NCBI RefSeq assembly: GCF_029029505.1
Contig: NZ_JAKJSD010000005.1
Span: 186,001 to 250,000, forward strand
DNA length: 64,000 bases
DNA from: Ancylomarina sp. DW003
GTDB lineage: Bacteria; Bacteroidota; Bacteroidia; Bacteroidales; Marinifilaceae
Direction: 5' to 3'
How positions within the stretch are numbered: position 1 is the stretch's first letter; every line of letters starts with the position of its first letter. A program made the translations under genes and the position numbers. Shown here in pieces: positions 34,747 to 43,663 of the stretch. A model generated the notes under the pieces. It saw only the letters and a list, made by a program, of their open reading frames with translations. It ran no database searches and had not been told where the DNA came from.

Positions 34747-37700
34747 TTAAAAGGCTATTTTTACGCCTGCCATAATTTTTTTTGCCATAGGATATAAAGC
34801 ACCGTGATCACGATCATGACGTGTAGCTCCAATTTCAGGGTCCATACCTGACCAATCAGTTAATGTAATTAGATTGTCTGCACTGACGTAAACTGAAGCA
34901 CTTGATATCTTAAGCAAGTTTGATACATTTTTAGGAAGGTTGTATGCCAAAGTTACATTACGTAATCGGATATAACTTGCATCTTCTAAATATCGTGATG
35001 AGTTTTTATTTGCATTAACTCCTCCGTTAAATGATTTTGGGTGAGTCGCAACATCTCCTGGTTTTTCCCAACGATTCCAGTCGTCATGCAAATTCATACT
35101 ATTAAAAGAAGCATAAGAGCCATCGCTATCAAATAATTCTCTATTGCTGTTATATCTATGAATACCTTGAACAAAACTAATGTTAGCAGATAAGGTGAAA
35201 TTATCAAAAGTAAATTTATTGAGGATACCGCCTGTATATGTTGGCGTACCTTTGGTTCCAGTATACTGCAAGGTAGCATCAGCGTAATCTGAAGTTAAAC
35301 TAATTGTTTCAGTGCCATCCTCGTTTTCCGTAACTTTTTCCCAAAGAGGCTCACCGTTTGCAGGATTTGCACCATACCAGATACGTTGGTATTGTGCATC
35401 CATATCGTGTCCTTTTTCAATTCTAGTATTACCTTTTGTATAGGCTTTATCTTCGTATATTTCTTCAACCCTGTTTTTGTTGTATGCCAAATTCAAAGTC
35501 ATATCCCACTTAAATCTGGAAGTTTTAATGATCTCAGGTGAAACAGTTAATTCATATCCTTTGTTAGTAACACGTCCGACATTCATCCATATGCCACTAT
35601 AACCTGTCAATGCAGGAAGTGGAACATAGGTTAACAGGTTATCACTATTCTTATAATATAAGTCTAAGTTTATACTGACACGGTCGAATAATCTGGTATT
35701 GATTGCTGTGTTGTAACTGGTTACTTTTTCCCAACTAATATCAGGGTTTCCTTTTTGATAAGGTGTAGCAGCACTATTTCCATTATATTGATCAACAAAG
35801 GCAAAGTATCCAAGATATTGAAATCCTGAGGGAGCATTACCTACCTGTCCCATACTGGCAGACCATTTTAATACGTTTAACCATTCTACTCCTTGCAGAA
35901 ATTCTTCGCTATGGGCATTCCAACCTAAACTGGCTGACCAGAAATTACCATATTGCCTGTTTGGACCAAAGCTACTTGAACCTTGCCTATTAAACGAAGC
36001 AGTAGCCAAGTAACGATCATCATAAGCATATTGTAAATTCACAAGCGTACTTTGTTTGGCACTTTCACTTTTGTATCCGCCCACTTCAAGAGCTTCAGCA
36101 GTGGTATTAAGTACACGAAGACCTGCTGCAACACCTTTACCTGTGGCTTTGGCGTCATCATAATGGTAATCGCTATACTCCCATGCAACAAACGCATTCA
36201 ATGCATGAAGACCAATAGTCTTGTTAAATCGAAGCATTTGATTGGTAAAACGTCTTTGGCTAAAACTATAACTATCATATAAGGTTCCTCTATCTGCTTG
36301 TCCACTCACAGAACGAGGGTCAGTATACGATTCAGAATGCCCAAAATTAAGAGCGATATTATTCATCGAAGCAAATGTCAACCATTCGTTAATTTTATAA
36401 TCAAAACCGATATTTGCACGAAGATTATTGCTACGTGATGTGCCGTAATTGTATTGCAAATCGTATAGGTAATTATTTTCGTCTCTACCATACCAAACTT
36501 TATTGTTTGCGAGTAAGTATTCTTTACCACTATCAACTCTTGGATCTAAAACAGAACCATCTGGCAAATAAGCTTCATCCCATGGCATATAAGTAAACAT
36601 TGAATATGTAGAATGCTGCTGGTTTTTTGTCGTACGATAATCGCCAGATAAATTGACTTTAATCTTAAGGCGTTCAGTTGCATTTATGTCAAAGTTGGCA
36701 ATAGCCGAATAACGTTCATAGTCGTATCCTTTTAAAGCACCAGTCTCATTATAATAAGTACCAGACAAATAGGCCATCATTTTTTCGGTTCCACCAGTAT
36801 AATTAACGTTATACTCTTGTGCTTTCCCAGTTTGAGTCGCAATGTCCATCCAGTTTGTATCTGTATTTAATACATCCTCGGTAACATTGGGGTTCCATGT
36901 TTTTTGATAATCATATAATTCCTGAGAATTCATTACGGAGAAATTCCCGGTGTTAAATGTGGTATATCCGTAAGTCGCATTGACGTTAATTTTGGACTCA
37001 CCTTTCTTGGCTCTTTTTGTTTGTAGTAGAATTACCCCATTAGCAGCCAGAGATCCATACAAAGCTGTCGCTGAAGCATCTTTTAGTATGGTCATACTCT
37101 CAATATCAGCAGGACTATAGCCAGGGTCAGAATTACCCATTATAATACCATCAACCACCCAAAGAGGTGATGTTGTACCTGACAAGGACCCTTTACCACG
37201 TATGGTGATTTCTGTACTTGAACCAGGTCTTCCACTACGTGATGATGCGTTCACACCAGCAACTTTACCTTGAAGCATAGATGCTACATTCGATACAAAA
37301 ACATCTTTTAGGTCATCACTGTCTAACGCTACGGCTGAACCCGTTAAATTTGATTTCTTTGTCGTTCCATAGGCAATAACCATAACCTCATCAAGATCAC
37401 TGGTCGCACTTTTCAGGCTAACATTAATAGTTGTCTGGCCATTAAGTGGTACTTCCTGTGGCTCATAGCCAATAAATGAAAAAACTAAAATAGCATCAGA
37501 CTGTTCCACTTTTAAAGTATAATCTCCATTCATATCAGTTGAAGCACCCTGGGTAGTTCCTTTTATTATAATACTAACACCTGGTAATGATTCCTGATTG
37601 GCATTATCTATCACTTTCCCTTTTACCTCAACTGTTTGTGCACTTGCAATAGCCGTAAAAAACAGCATGAAAATGAACAAACTTATTATTTTTTGAATGC

Positions 37701-37770
37701 CGGAAGTATTGGTACTTATTTTATTTTTTATATTATTTCGATAGAAATCGATTTGTCGCAAATATCTCAT
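34747..37770 (-). CDS. SusC/RagA TonB-dependent transporter (discoidin/DUF3472 locus)
   Basis: The 1007-aa transporter has a signal with hydrophobic core ~28-45 ending ASAQ and a carboxypeptidase-regulatory-like domain (~48-125, with SLPGVSIIIKGTTQG). A plug follows, introduced by DLDEVMVIAYGT with the GKVAGVNAS and LWVVDGIIMG signatures, and then a barrel. It lacks an STN domain, unlike the SusC proteins at 5181 and 15871, so it should be regulated by the nearby hybrid sensor rather than by sigma/FecR. It follows the F5/8C lipoprotein gene by 76 bp. Confidence 0.93.
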   Translation of the reverse strand: MRYLRQIDFYRNNIKNKISTNTSGIQKIISLFIFMLFFTAIASAQTVEVKGKVIDNANQESLPGVSIIIKGTTQGASTDMNGDYTLKVEQSDAILVFSFIGYEPQEVPLNGQTTINVSLKSATSDLDEVMVIAYGTTKKSNLTGSAVALDSDDLKDVFVSNVASMLQGKVAGVNASSRSGRPGSSTEITIRGKGSLSGTTSPLWVVDGIIMGNSDPGYSPADIESMTILKDASATALYGSLAANGVILLQTKRAKKGESKINVNATYGYTTFNTGNFSVMNSQELYDYQKTWNPNVTEDVLNTDTNWMDIATQTGKAQEYNVNYTGGTEKMMAYLSGTYYNETGALKGYDYERYSAIANFDINATERLKIKVNLSGDYRTTKNQQHSTYSMFTYMPWDEAYLPDGSVLDPRVDSGKEYLLANNKVWYGRDENNYLYDLQYNYGTSRSNNLRANIGFDYKINEWLTFASMNNIALNFGHSESYTDPRSVSGQADRGTLYDSYSFSQRRFTNQMLRFNKTIGLHALNAFVAWEYSDYHYDDAKATGKGVAAGLRVLNTTAEALEVGGYKSESAKQSTLVNLQYAYDDRYLATASFNRQGSSSFGPNRQYGNFWSASLGWNAHSEEFLQGVEWLNVLKWSASMGQVGNAPSGFQYLGYFAFVDQYNGNSAATPYQKGNPDISWEKVTSYNTAINTRLFDRVSINLDLYYKNSDNLLTYVPLPALTGYSGIWMNVGRVTNKGYELTVSPEIIKTSRFKWDMTLNLAYNKNRVEEIYEDKAYTKGNTRIEKGHDMDAQYQRIWYGANPANGEPLWEKVTENEDGTETISLTSDYADATLQYTGTKGTPTYTGGILNKFTFDNFTLSANISFVQGIHRYNSNRELFDSDGSYASFNSMNLHDDWNRWEKPGDVATHPKSFNGGVNANKNSSRYLEDASYIRLRNVTLAYNLPKNVSNLLKISSASVYVSADNLITLTDWSGMDPEIGATRHDRDHGALYPMAKKIMAGVKIAF

Positions 37771-37846
37771 AATTATTATCTTAAATCTTAATTAGATAAA
37801 TAAACTAGTATACATGTTGTTTTAATTATTCTACATCAACACCCTT

Positions 37847-38764
37847 TTAAAAAGGTAGCATACCATCTTCAAACACTTTTAGCTCAGCCATACACGTAGA
37901 GCTAGAAGCAGGTGTTTTTGTATCAATTACTCTAATTCTAAAATATTTAGAAGAGTAATTCTTATCAAGTGACACAGCATTCCATTCAGGATTTAATAAA
38001 ACATTATCTAGCCTGTCTGAGGTCCATACGGTTGTGTAAGTGGTGCCATCTGAACTGGTTTGCACATCGAATTGAGCGGGGTTATTGCCTCTTGCATACG
38101 CGTCTCTGGTTGCGAATTCGAAACCTCCAATATCTTTAGCTTCGGCAAATGTAATTTGAATATGGTGAGGAAGGGGTTCTACACCACTTGACCAAGCCGA
38201 ATGCCAATACGTGTTCAAATCACCATCAACAAGATTTGGCTTAGGTCCTTCTGAGCCTTCCTGTGTATAAGTGTCAATCATTTCATTTGTTAGTGTATGG
38301 TAAGTTTTTCCTGCTTTCGAAATAAATGAAATGGTTTCTCCATAAGCGGTACCTGCTGCATTCGATGCATAAGCTCTGGCTTTATAAGCCGTTTTAACAG
38401 ATAATCCTTTTAGGGTAGCTGAGTAGTTCCAGTCCGCCTCTAAAATACCATCCGGAGTAAATTCACCTACTTCTGCAAAATTATCTGCTACAGTTGGTTC
38501 AGCGTCTCCAGTCGTAAAGCAAACCCCCATAGCAAGGATTTTTGATCCGCCGTTGGATGTCACGCTGCCGCTCACAACAGCATCCTGACCTGTGATGTTA
38601 GTAACTTCGCCTGTAGTCGTCACTGGTAAGTTGACTGATTCGTCATCGTCACAACTGGTTGTAAAAGAAAAGACAACCATCGCAAATAATAAAAATGCCA
38701 TCCGCGAAAGATCCATTTTTATAAATTTCTGATAATTACGTTTTTTAACTTTCTGATTCTTCAT
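37847..38764 (-). CDS. Surface lipoprotein with Ig/FN3-like and F5/8C domains
   Basis: The 305-aa lipoprotein (FSFTTSC, Cys near 38) has a fibronectin/IPT-like region (~50-150, with the GVCFTTGDAEPT and YKARAYASNAAGTAYG patterns) and an F5/8 type C domain (~160-300, with NTYWHSAWSSG and PHHIQITF). An alternative start at 38716 (MDLSRM) would also work. It is the first gene of the minus-strand SusCD operon and probably acts as an extra surface glycan-binding protein. Its position before SusC rather than after SusD is less usual. It is divergent from the hybrid sensor gene. Confidence 0.8.
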   Translation of the reverse strand: MKNQKVKKRNYQKFIKMDLSRMAFLLFAMVVFSFTTSCDDDESVNLPVTTTGEVTNITGQDAVVSGSVTSNGGSKILAMGVCFTTGDAEPTVADNFAEVGEFTPDGILEADWNYSATLKGLSVKTAYKARAYASNAAGTAYGETISFISKAGKTYHTLTNEMIDTYTQEGSEGPKPNLVDGDLNTYWHSAWSSGVEPLPHHIQITFAEAKDIGGFEFATRDAYARGNNPAQFDVQTSSDGTTYTTVWTSDRLDNVLLNPEWNAVSLDKNYSSKYFRIRVIDTKTPASSSTCMAELKVFEDGMLPF

Positions 38765-38900
38765 AAGGTTAGAGTTAGTATTATATTAAAAACTAGGTGT
38801 TAGGTTAATTTTATTCCCACATCTATCTCGCAAAATTTCAAGCTAGGCGACTTATTCAACAATGGGAGTTTCAAAATTGGAAAATCACAATTATAAAAAA

Positions 38901-38932
38901 GTGGACATTTTAGGCTAATAGGTAGACATTTT
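38901..38932. promoter_or_regulatory. Direct repeat GTRGACATTTT with 21-bp spacing (candidate HTCS site)
   Basis: GTGGACATTTT (38901-38911) and GTAGACATTTT (38922-38932) lie exactly 21 bp apart, two helical turns, in the 293-bp region between the divergent F5/8C lipoprotein gene and the hybrid sensor. A 7-bp inverted repeat TAATAGG/CCTATTA (38916-38922, 38941-38947) overlaps. This spacing suits a dimeric AraC-type output domain. Nothing else in the region is supportable. Confidence 0.5.
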
Positions 38933-39057
38933 CTCACAAGCCTATTAAATAGATAGATACACAGGTTTCGAACTCACTATTTGTTTGATTTATTCTTGGT
39001 AGGATTAGAGTAGATATCTATTTTTGTTTTATCCCAAAACTTAGAAATTAAGTCAGT

Positions 39058-42000
39058 ATGCTAGAAAATCACACCTACCTAATCAAACTTACATTGATTG
39101 TAGTTATCTGCAACTCATATTTTTTTTCCTTTGCTGACGAATCAACAAACTTTATTCACCTAAGTGCTGAGGTGAACAGACAACAAACCAATGCAAGAAA
39201 TGTAATCGAGGATTCTTTAGGCTATTTATGGCTTAATTCTGACAAAGGCATTCTTCGGTTTGACGGGTATGATTATAAGGCCTATTCCTTTTCAAATGTG
39301 ATGGGAAACAATGCAAGCCCTTCAAGTATTCTAAGCATTGCACAAGACAATAAGAATCGAATTTGGTGTGCTTCGAAAAAAGGTCGTATATCCAGACTTT
39401 TACCATCCGGGAAATTTATGCCTCATCATTCGAATTTAAACAACTTAGAAGAACATCAAAGTTTTGAATCATCGAGTATTGGTAAATCAAGATTTTGGCT
39501 AGGTAGCAATTTGGGTACTGTGATAGGAAAATCCTTATCTGATTCGACATATGTAGTATTTGATATCAACTCTCAAAACGAAACGATAACATCTATTTCG
39601 GAAGGTTTAAACAATTCCATTTGGTTTAGCACTGGTCATGGACGAGTATTTAAAGGGAATACTCTATCTATGAAGATAGAGGAAATTCAGGTTCCTTTTA
39701 ATCAATCATCAAACACAATTATTTTAACTACAGACTTAGCCGGAAATTTATGGATCGGTACTGAACTCGACGGTCTCTATTTCTATAATAGCACAAGTCG
39801 AACTTTCGAACAATTCCATAAAAATGCAGAAGCTTCACATTTCATTCCTACAAATATGATTTACCGAATTTTTCGGGATAGCAAAGGTCTTATTTGGGCT
39901 GGGACTGATGGTGGTGGGCTTTGTCAGATTAATCCCAAAACAAAAAAAGTAAAAATATACGAACACTCTAAAACGAATAAATTCTCTCTTCAAAGTAATA
40001 CCGTAATTGGATTTGGAGAAACAAAGAATTCTGATATCTGGATCTTCACAAATTACGGAAATATCAATATTCTACCTAACGAATCGTCTACAATAGGTTA
40101 TTATAGTGGAAGCTTATCAGGAACACCAACACGTATTTTGTCCATATTAAATTGTAAAGATGGAAGTCTTTGGCTAGGTACTGATGGTGAAGGTATAAGC
40201 CTTATTAACAAAGAAGGTAAAGCCGTAAAACAATTTATCGCCAATTCTAAATCAAGTAGAGGCCTAAATGGAAATTACATTCAGGCAATGGTTGAAGATG
40301 AAAATAAAAACAAATGGATAGGAACATATCTCAATGGGCTAAGTTATTATAGCAACAAAACCAATCAGTTTAAATCGATACAAATAAAAAATGAAGAAGG
40401 ACAAATTGCAACTGATGTCAGGTCTCTATATATCGATATAAAAAATCGAATTTGGGTTGGTACCAACTTAGGCATCTTTGTTTTTTCCGGAGCCAATAAG
40501 CAAATTGCTTTTTTCCCCAATAATAGTAAGGGGCTAAGTGGAAGTATTGCAGAAGTATTTATCGAGGATGAAAGCAAGCAATTGTGGGTAGGAATGTATC
40601 AGGGTGGCATTTGCTTATTCAATGAAAATAAAGTATTAAAGAACTCAAATTTCACGACTTACAAATTATCAAAGTCTAATGATCAAATGGAAAATAGTGT
40701 CATGCATGGAGCTACTGATCTCAATGGCAATCTATACCTACTTAACTCATACTCCAAACTGATAAAGTTTAATACAAAAAATAAACAAGCCGAACCGATT
40801 GAAGGGTTCAGCATAGAAGATCTACATGGATGTATAGCAATTGCTTTAGCTGATAGTAATAATATATGGGTATCAAAAACAGGCGGTATTTCCCACTTAG
40901 ATCTGAATACAAAACAGGTATACTCTTATACATGGAAAAATGGAGCCTTAAAAGAAAGATACCTGTCTGGTAGTTCCGGTGTGGATAAAAGAGGAAGACT
41001 TTATTTTGGTGGTGTTGAAGGAGTTAACTTCTTCCATCCAAATTTAATGAAGACAACAAAAAAACAATTTCAATTAAGAATTAATCATTTAGAAATCCTA
41101 AATCGAGATGCCAATGAGATTATTCCCAAACAATTAACTGAAGGAATAGAACAATTAAAATCTATAAAACTAAATCACAAACAAACCTCATTCTCCTTTC
41201 GATTTTCAGTTATTAACGATCATCTTGATCCCAATTACATTTATGCATACCGCCTAAAAGGATTTGATAAAAATTGGATTACCACAGAACAAAATAGAAT
41301 AGCAACTTATACCAATATCCCATACGGAGATTACACATTTGAGGTTAAAGCCAGCAGTAAAAGAGATCTGTGGGATATCGAAGCCCGGAGCATTCAAGTG
41401 TCGGTTCTCTCTCCGCTTTGGCAAAGGTGGTGGGCTTATACAAGTTACAGTTTAATTGTTCTCATCTCTCTCTTTTTCATCATTCGCTATTCAATCATGT
41501 GGGCTAAGCTTAAAAAGAAGCTCATGTTAGAAGAATGGCAAAATGAGAAAAACAGCGAATTATATGCCATGAAAATGAATTTCTTTGCAAAAATGTCTCA
41601 CGAAATTCAAACTCCCCTGACTCTTATAATGGCTCCCATTGAAAGTATGATAGAAAGAGCCGAAGGAAACCTTCTTTTGAAACAAAGACTAAACGTTATT
41701 CATAACAATGCAAAACGTTTATCTCGAATAGCTCTGGAACTGATGACCGTGAGAAATAGAGAGCTGGGAAAATTGCAATTACGAACGAGTAAAAACAATA
41801 TATCAAAGCATTGTGAAACAATAGCACTTTCTTTTACAGAACAAGCTCGATTTAAACATATCGACTTTTCCTTTGAATCGGAACAAGATGATATTATTCT
41901 TTGGTACGATAAAGATAAGCTTGAACATGTTATATATAACCTACTGGCCAATGCATTTAAATTCACACCACGAGAAGGTCAGATTCAATTTAAAATCTCA

Positions 42001-43152
42001 AGTAACTATGAGCATTTCTTTCTAAACATATCTGATTCAGGAATAGGAATTAATGAAGAAAATCTGAAACACATATTTGATATGTTTTACCAATCGAAAG
42101 AAGGAAAGGCCGTTGGAGGAACTGGAATTGGGCTTGCCCTTACCAAAGAGCTCATTACTTTGCACAAGGGTGAGATAAATGTTGTTTCATCTGTAAACAC
42201 AGGAACTAAATTTAGTCTTAAACTTCCTTTAGGCTGTGAACATCTTAACGCTGATGAAATCATAAACAGGCCAATCATAAATGAACTTGTGCCATCAAAC
42301 AATTCAAATAAAGAAGATCTATACATACCAAGCATTAATCCTAACAGCAAAATTAAACTCCTAATAGTTGAAGACAATTACGAAATGTTGCTTTTGCTGA
42401 AAGATACATTTAGTTCATTCTATAATGTATTCACAGCAGAAAATGGTAAGGAAGCTCTGGCAGCTCTGCAAGAAACAACACCTGACCTTATTATTAGTGA
42501 TGTTATGATGCCAATAATGGACGGTATTTCTCTTTGCAAAGAATTAAAGAAAACTAAAACAACCCGTCATATTCCAATCATCCTGTTAACCGCTCGAAAC
42601 ACGACTCAATCAAAGCTTGATGGATTAAAATATGGAGCCATTGAATACATTAACAAGCCATTCAATGTAAAAGAATTAACCCTTAAGGTCAATAATATTC
42701 TTGAGGCGCAAAGAAATTTGATTCAAAGATATAGAACAGAATTACTCACACAAACTGAAGCGCCACAAGTAGAATCTCCTGATGAAAAATTTATTGAAGC
42801 TGTTTTAATTGAACTCGAGAAGAATATCATTAATCCAGATTTCAAATTGGAGGATTTATCTGATGCATTAAATATGAGTTACTCAAACATTTACCGCCGA
42901 TTTCAATCAATAACCAATAAAACTCTTGTTGATTTCATGCGTTCTTTAAGACTAAAAAAAGCAGCCATGATATTAGTTCAGTATAATTATACAATTTCAG
43001 AAATTGCCTTTAATGTCGGATTTAATGATCCTAAATATTTTTCGAGATGTTTTAAAAAAGAATATGAACATACACCTAAGCAGTTTAAACAATTAGCGAA
43101 TTCTGAAAATGGTGAAACATTCCTCAAATCATACGACATCATGAAAAAATAA
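39058..43152 (+). CDS. Hybrid two-component system sensor/regulator (HTCS)
   Basis: The 1364-aa single-chain sensor-regulator has a signal peptide or N-terminal anchor and periplasmic Reg_prop beta-propeller repeats (~30-680, many LWIGT-type blades). A Y_Y_Y domain (~700-785), a membrane span (~795-815), a HisKA with phospho-His848 (SHEIQTPLTLI), a HATPase (NLLANAFKFTP, DSGIGI, GGTGIGLAL), a receiver with Asp1148 (DVMMP) and a C-terminal AraC helix-turn-helix (~1255-1355) follow. The family binds glycan breakdown products in the periplasm and activates nearby SusCD operons. It is divergent from the F5/8C/SusCD operon and upstream of another SusCD pair; the direct repeat upstream suggests the left operon is one target. 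Confidence 0.93.
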   Translation: MLENHTYLIKLTLIVVICNSYFFSFADESTNFIHLSAEVNRQQTNARNVIEDSLGYLWLNSDKGILRFDGYDYKAYSFSNVMGNNASPSSILSIAQDNKNRIWCASKKGRISRLLPSGKFMPHHSNLNNLEEHQSFESSSIGKSRFWLGSNLGTVIGKSLSDSTYVVFDINSQNETITSISEGLNNSIWFSTGHGRVFKGNTLSMKIEEIQVPFNQSSNTIILTTDLAGNLWIGTELDGLYFYNSTSRTFEQFHKNAEASHFIPTNMIYRIFRDSKGLIWAGTDGGGLCQINPKTKKVKIYEHSKTNKFSLQSNTVIGFGETKNSDIWIFTNYGNINILPNESSTIGYYSGSLSGTPTRILSILNCKDGSLWLGTDGEGISLINKEGKAVKQFIANSKSSRGLNGNYIQAMVEDENKNKWIGTYLNGLSYYSNKTNQFKSIQIKNEEGQIATDVRSLYIDIKNRIWVGTNLGIFVFSGANKQIAFFPNNSKGLSGSIAEVFIEDESKQLWVGMYQGGICLFNENKVLKNSNFTTYKLSKSNDQMENSVMHGATDLNGNLYLLNSYSKLIKFNTKNKQAEPIEGFSIEDLHGCIAIALADSNNIWVSKTGGISHLDLNTKQVYSYTWKNGALKERYLSGSSGVDKRGRLYFGGVEGVNFFHPNLMKTTKKQFQLRINHLEILNRDANEIIPKQLTEGIEQLKSIKLNHKQTSFSFRFSVINDHLDPNYIYAYRLKGFDKNWITTEQNRIATYTNIPYGDYTFEVKASSKRDLWDIEARSIQVSVLSPLWQRWWAYTSYSLIVLISLFFIIRYSIMWAKLKKKLMLEEWQNEKNSELYAMKMNFFAKMSHEIQTPLTLIMAPIESMIERAEGNLLLKQRLNVIHNNAKRLSRIALELMTVRNRELGKLQLRTSKNNISKHCETIALSFTEQARFKHIDFSFESEQDDIILWYDKDKLEHVIYNLLANAFKFTPREGQIQFKISSNYEHFFLNISDSGIGINEENLKHIFDMFYQSKEGKAVGGTGIGLALTKELITLHKGEINVVSSVNTGTKFSLKLPLGCEHLNADEIINRPIINELVPSNNSNKEDLYIPSINPNSKIKLLIVEDNYEMLLLLKDTFSSFYNVFTAENGKEALAALQETTPDLIISDVMMPIMDGISLCKELKKTKTTRHIPIILLTARNTTQSKLDGLKYGAIEYINKPFNVKELTLKVNNILEAQRNLIQRYRTELLTQTEAPQVESPDEKFIEAVLIELEKNIINPDFKLEDLSDALNMSYSNIYRRFQSITNKTLVDFMRSLRLKKAAMILVQYNYTISEIAFNVGFNDPKYFSRCFKKEYEHTPKQFKQLANSENGETFLKSYDIMKK

Positions 43153-43663
43153 TCATATTTTTCAAAAAACTCAAACCACACTAAAACCAAATCATTCAGA
43201 GAGTAAGAATGTAAAACAAATTCTAAATTACTAATTTTATCAGCCATACTGGTAGGAACTGGTAGGTATTTTTATATATTTGTATCAAACAATTTAAAGA
43301 TAGCTACTATTAACACATCTAGTTTTGGTAATTATGATTAAACGAAACCTCTTTCATCAATTTCACAGCAGGTCATACAAAGGTTTGTATGAATGCTGGA
43401 TTTACTAAATAATAGCTCTCAAATCTCAATTATTCACCACAATAGAGATTTCCTTTAAATTCCTAAACCAAGGAAAGAAAACCAATTCGCTATAAATACA
43501 GCCATTGAGGTAACAGATTAAAATTTGCTATCTCAAAACCAAATACAATTGCATAAAAAAGGCAGAGAAAGCTACCAACAATCCCTGCCGAACATTAAAT
43601 AGGCTCAGTTGTTTCCATCGCAAAAAAGACACAGCTGGCATAAACTTTAACGAACCTAAATTT
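43153..43663 (+). other. 511-bp gene-free leader upstream of susC
   Basis: This stretch holds the dyad-plus-tail element (43373-43413) and, further down, a small GGCAG/CTGCC hairpin (~43560-43590). It also contains a TATATTTG-like -7 box near 43273 without a clear -33 partner. I see no gene. Confidence 0.6.
43373..43413 (+). promoter_or_regulatory. 20-bp dyad with conserved tail upstream of susC (copy 1)
   Basis: A 9-bp inverted repeat TCATACAAA-GG-TTTGTATGA (43373-43392) is followed by ATGCTGGATTT and, 18 bp after TTTG, a weak -7 box TAAATAAT (43406-43413). A second copy with compensatory changes and the same tail lies at 49677-49717. The right arm supplies a -33-like TTTG, so a regulator bound here would control the promoter of the SusC/SusD pair. 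Confidence 0.6.
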
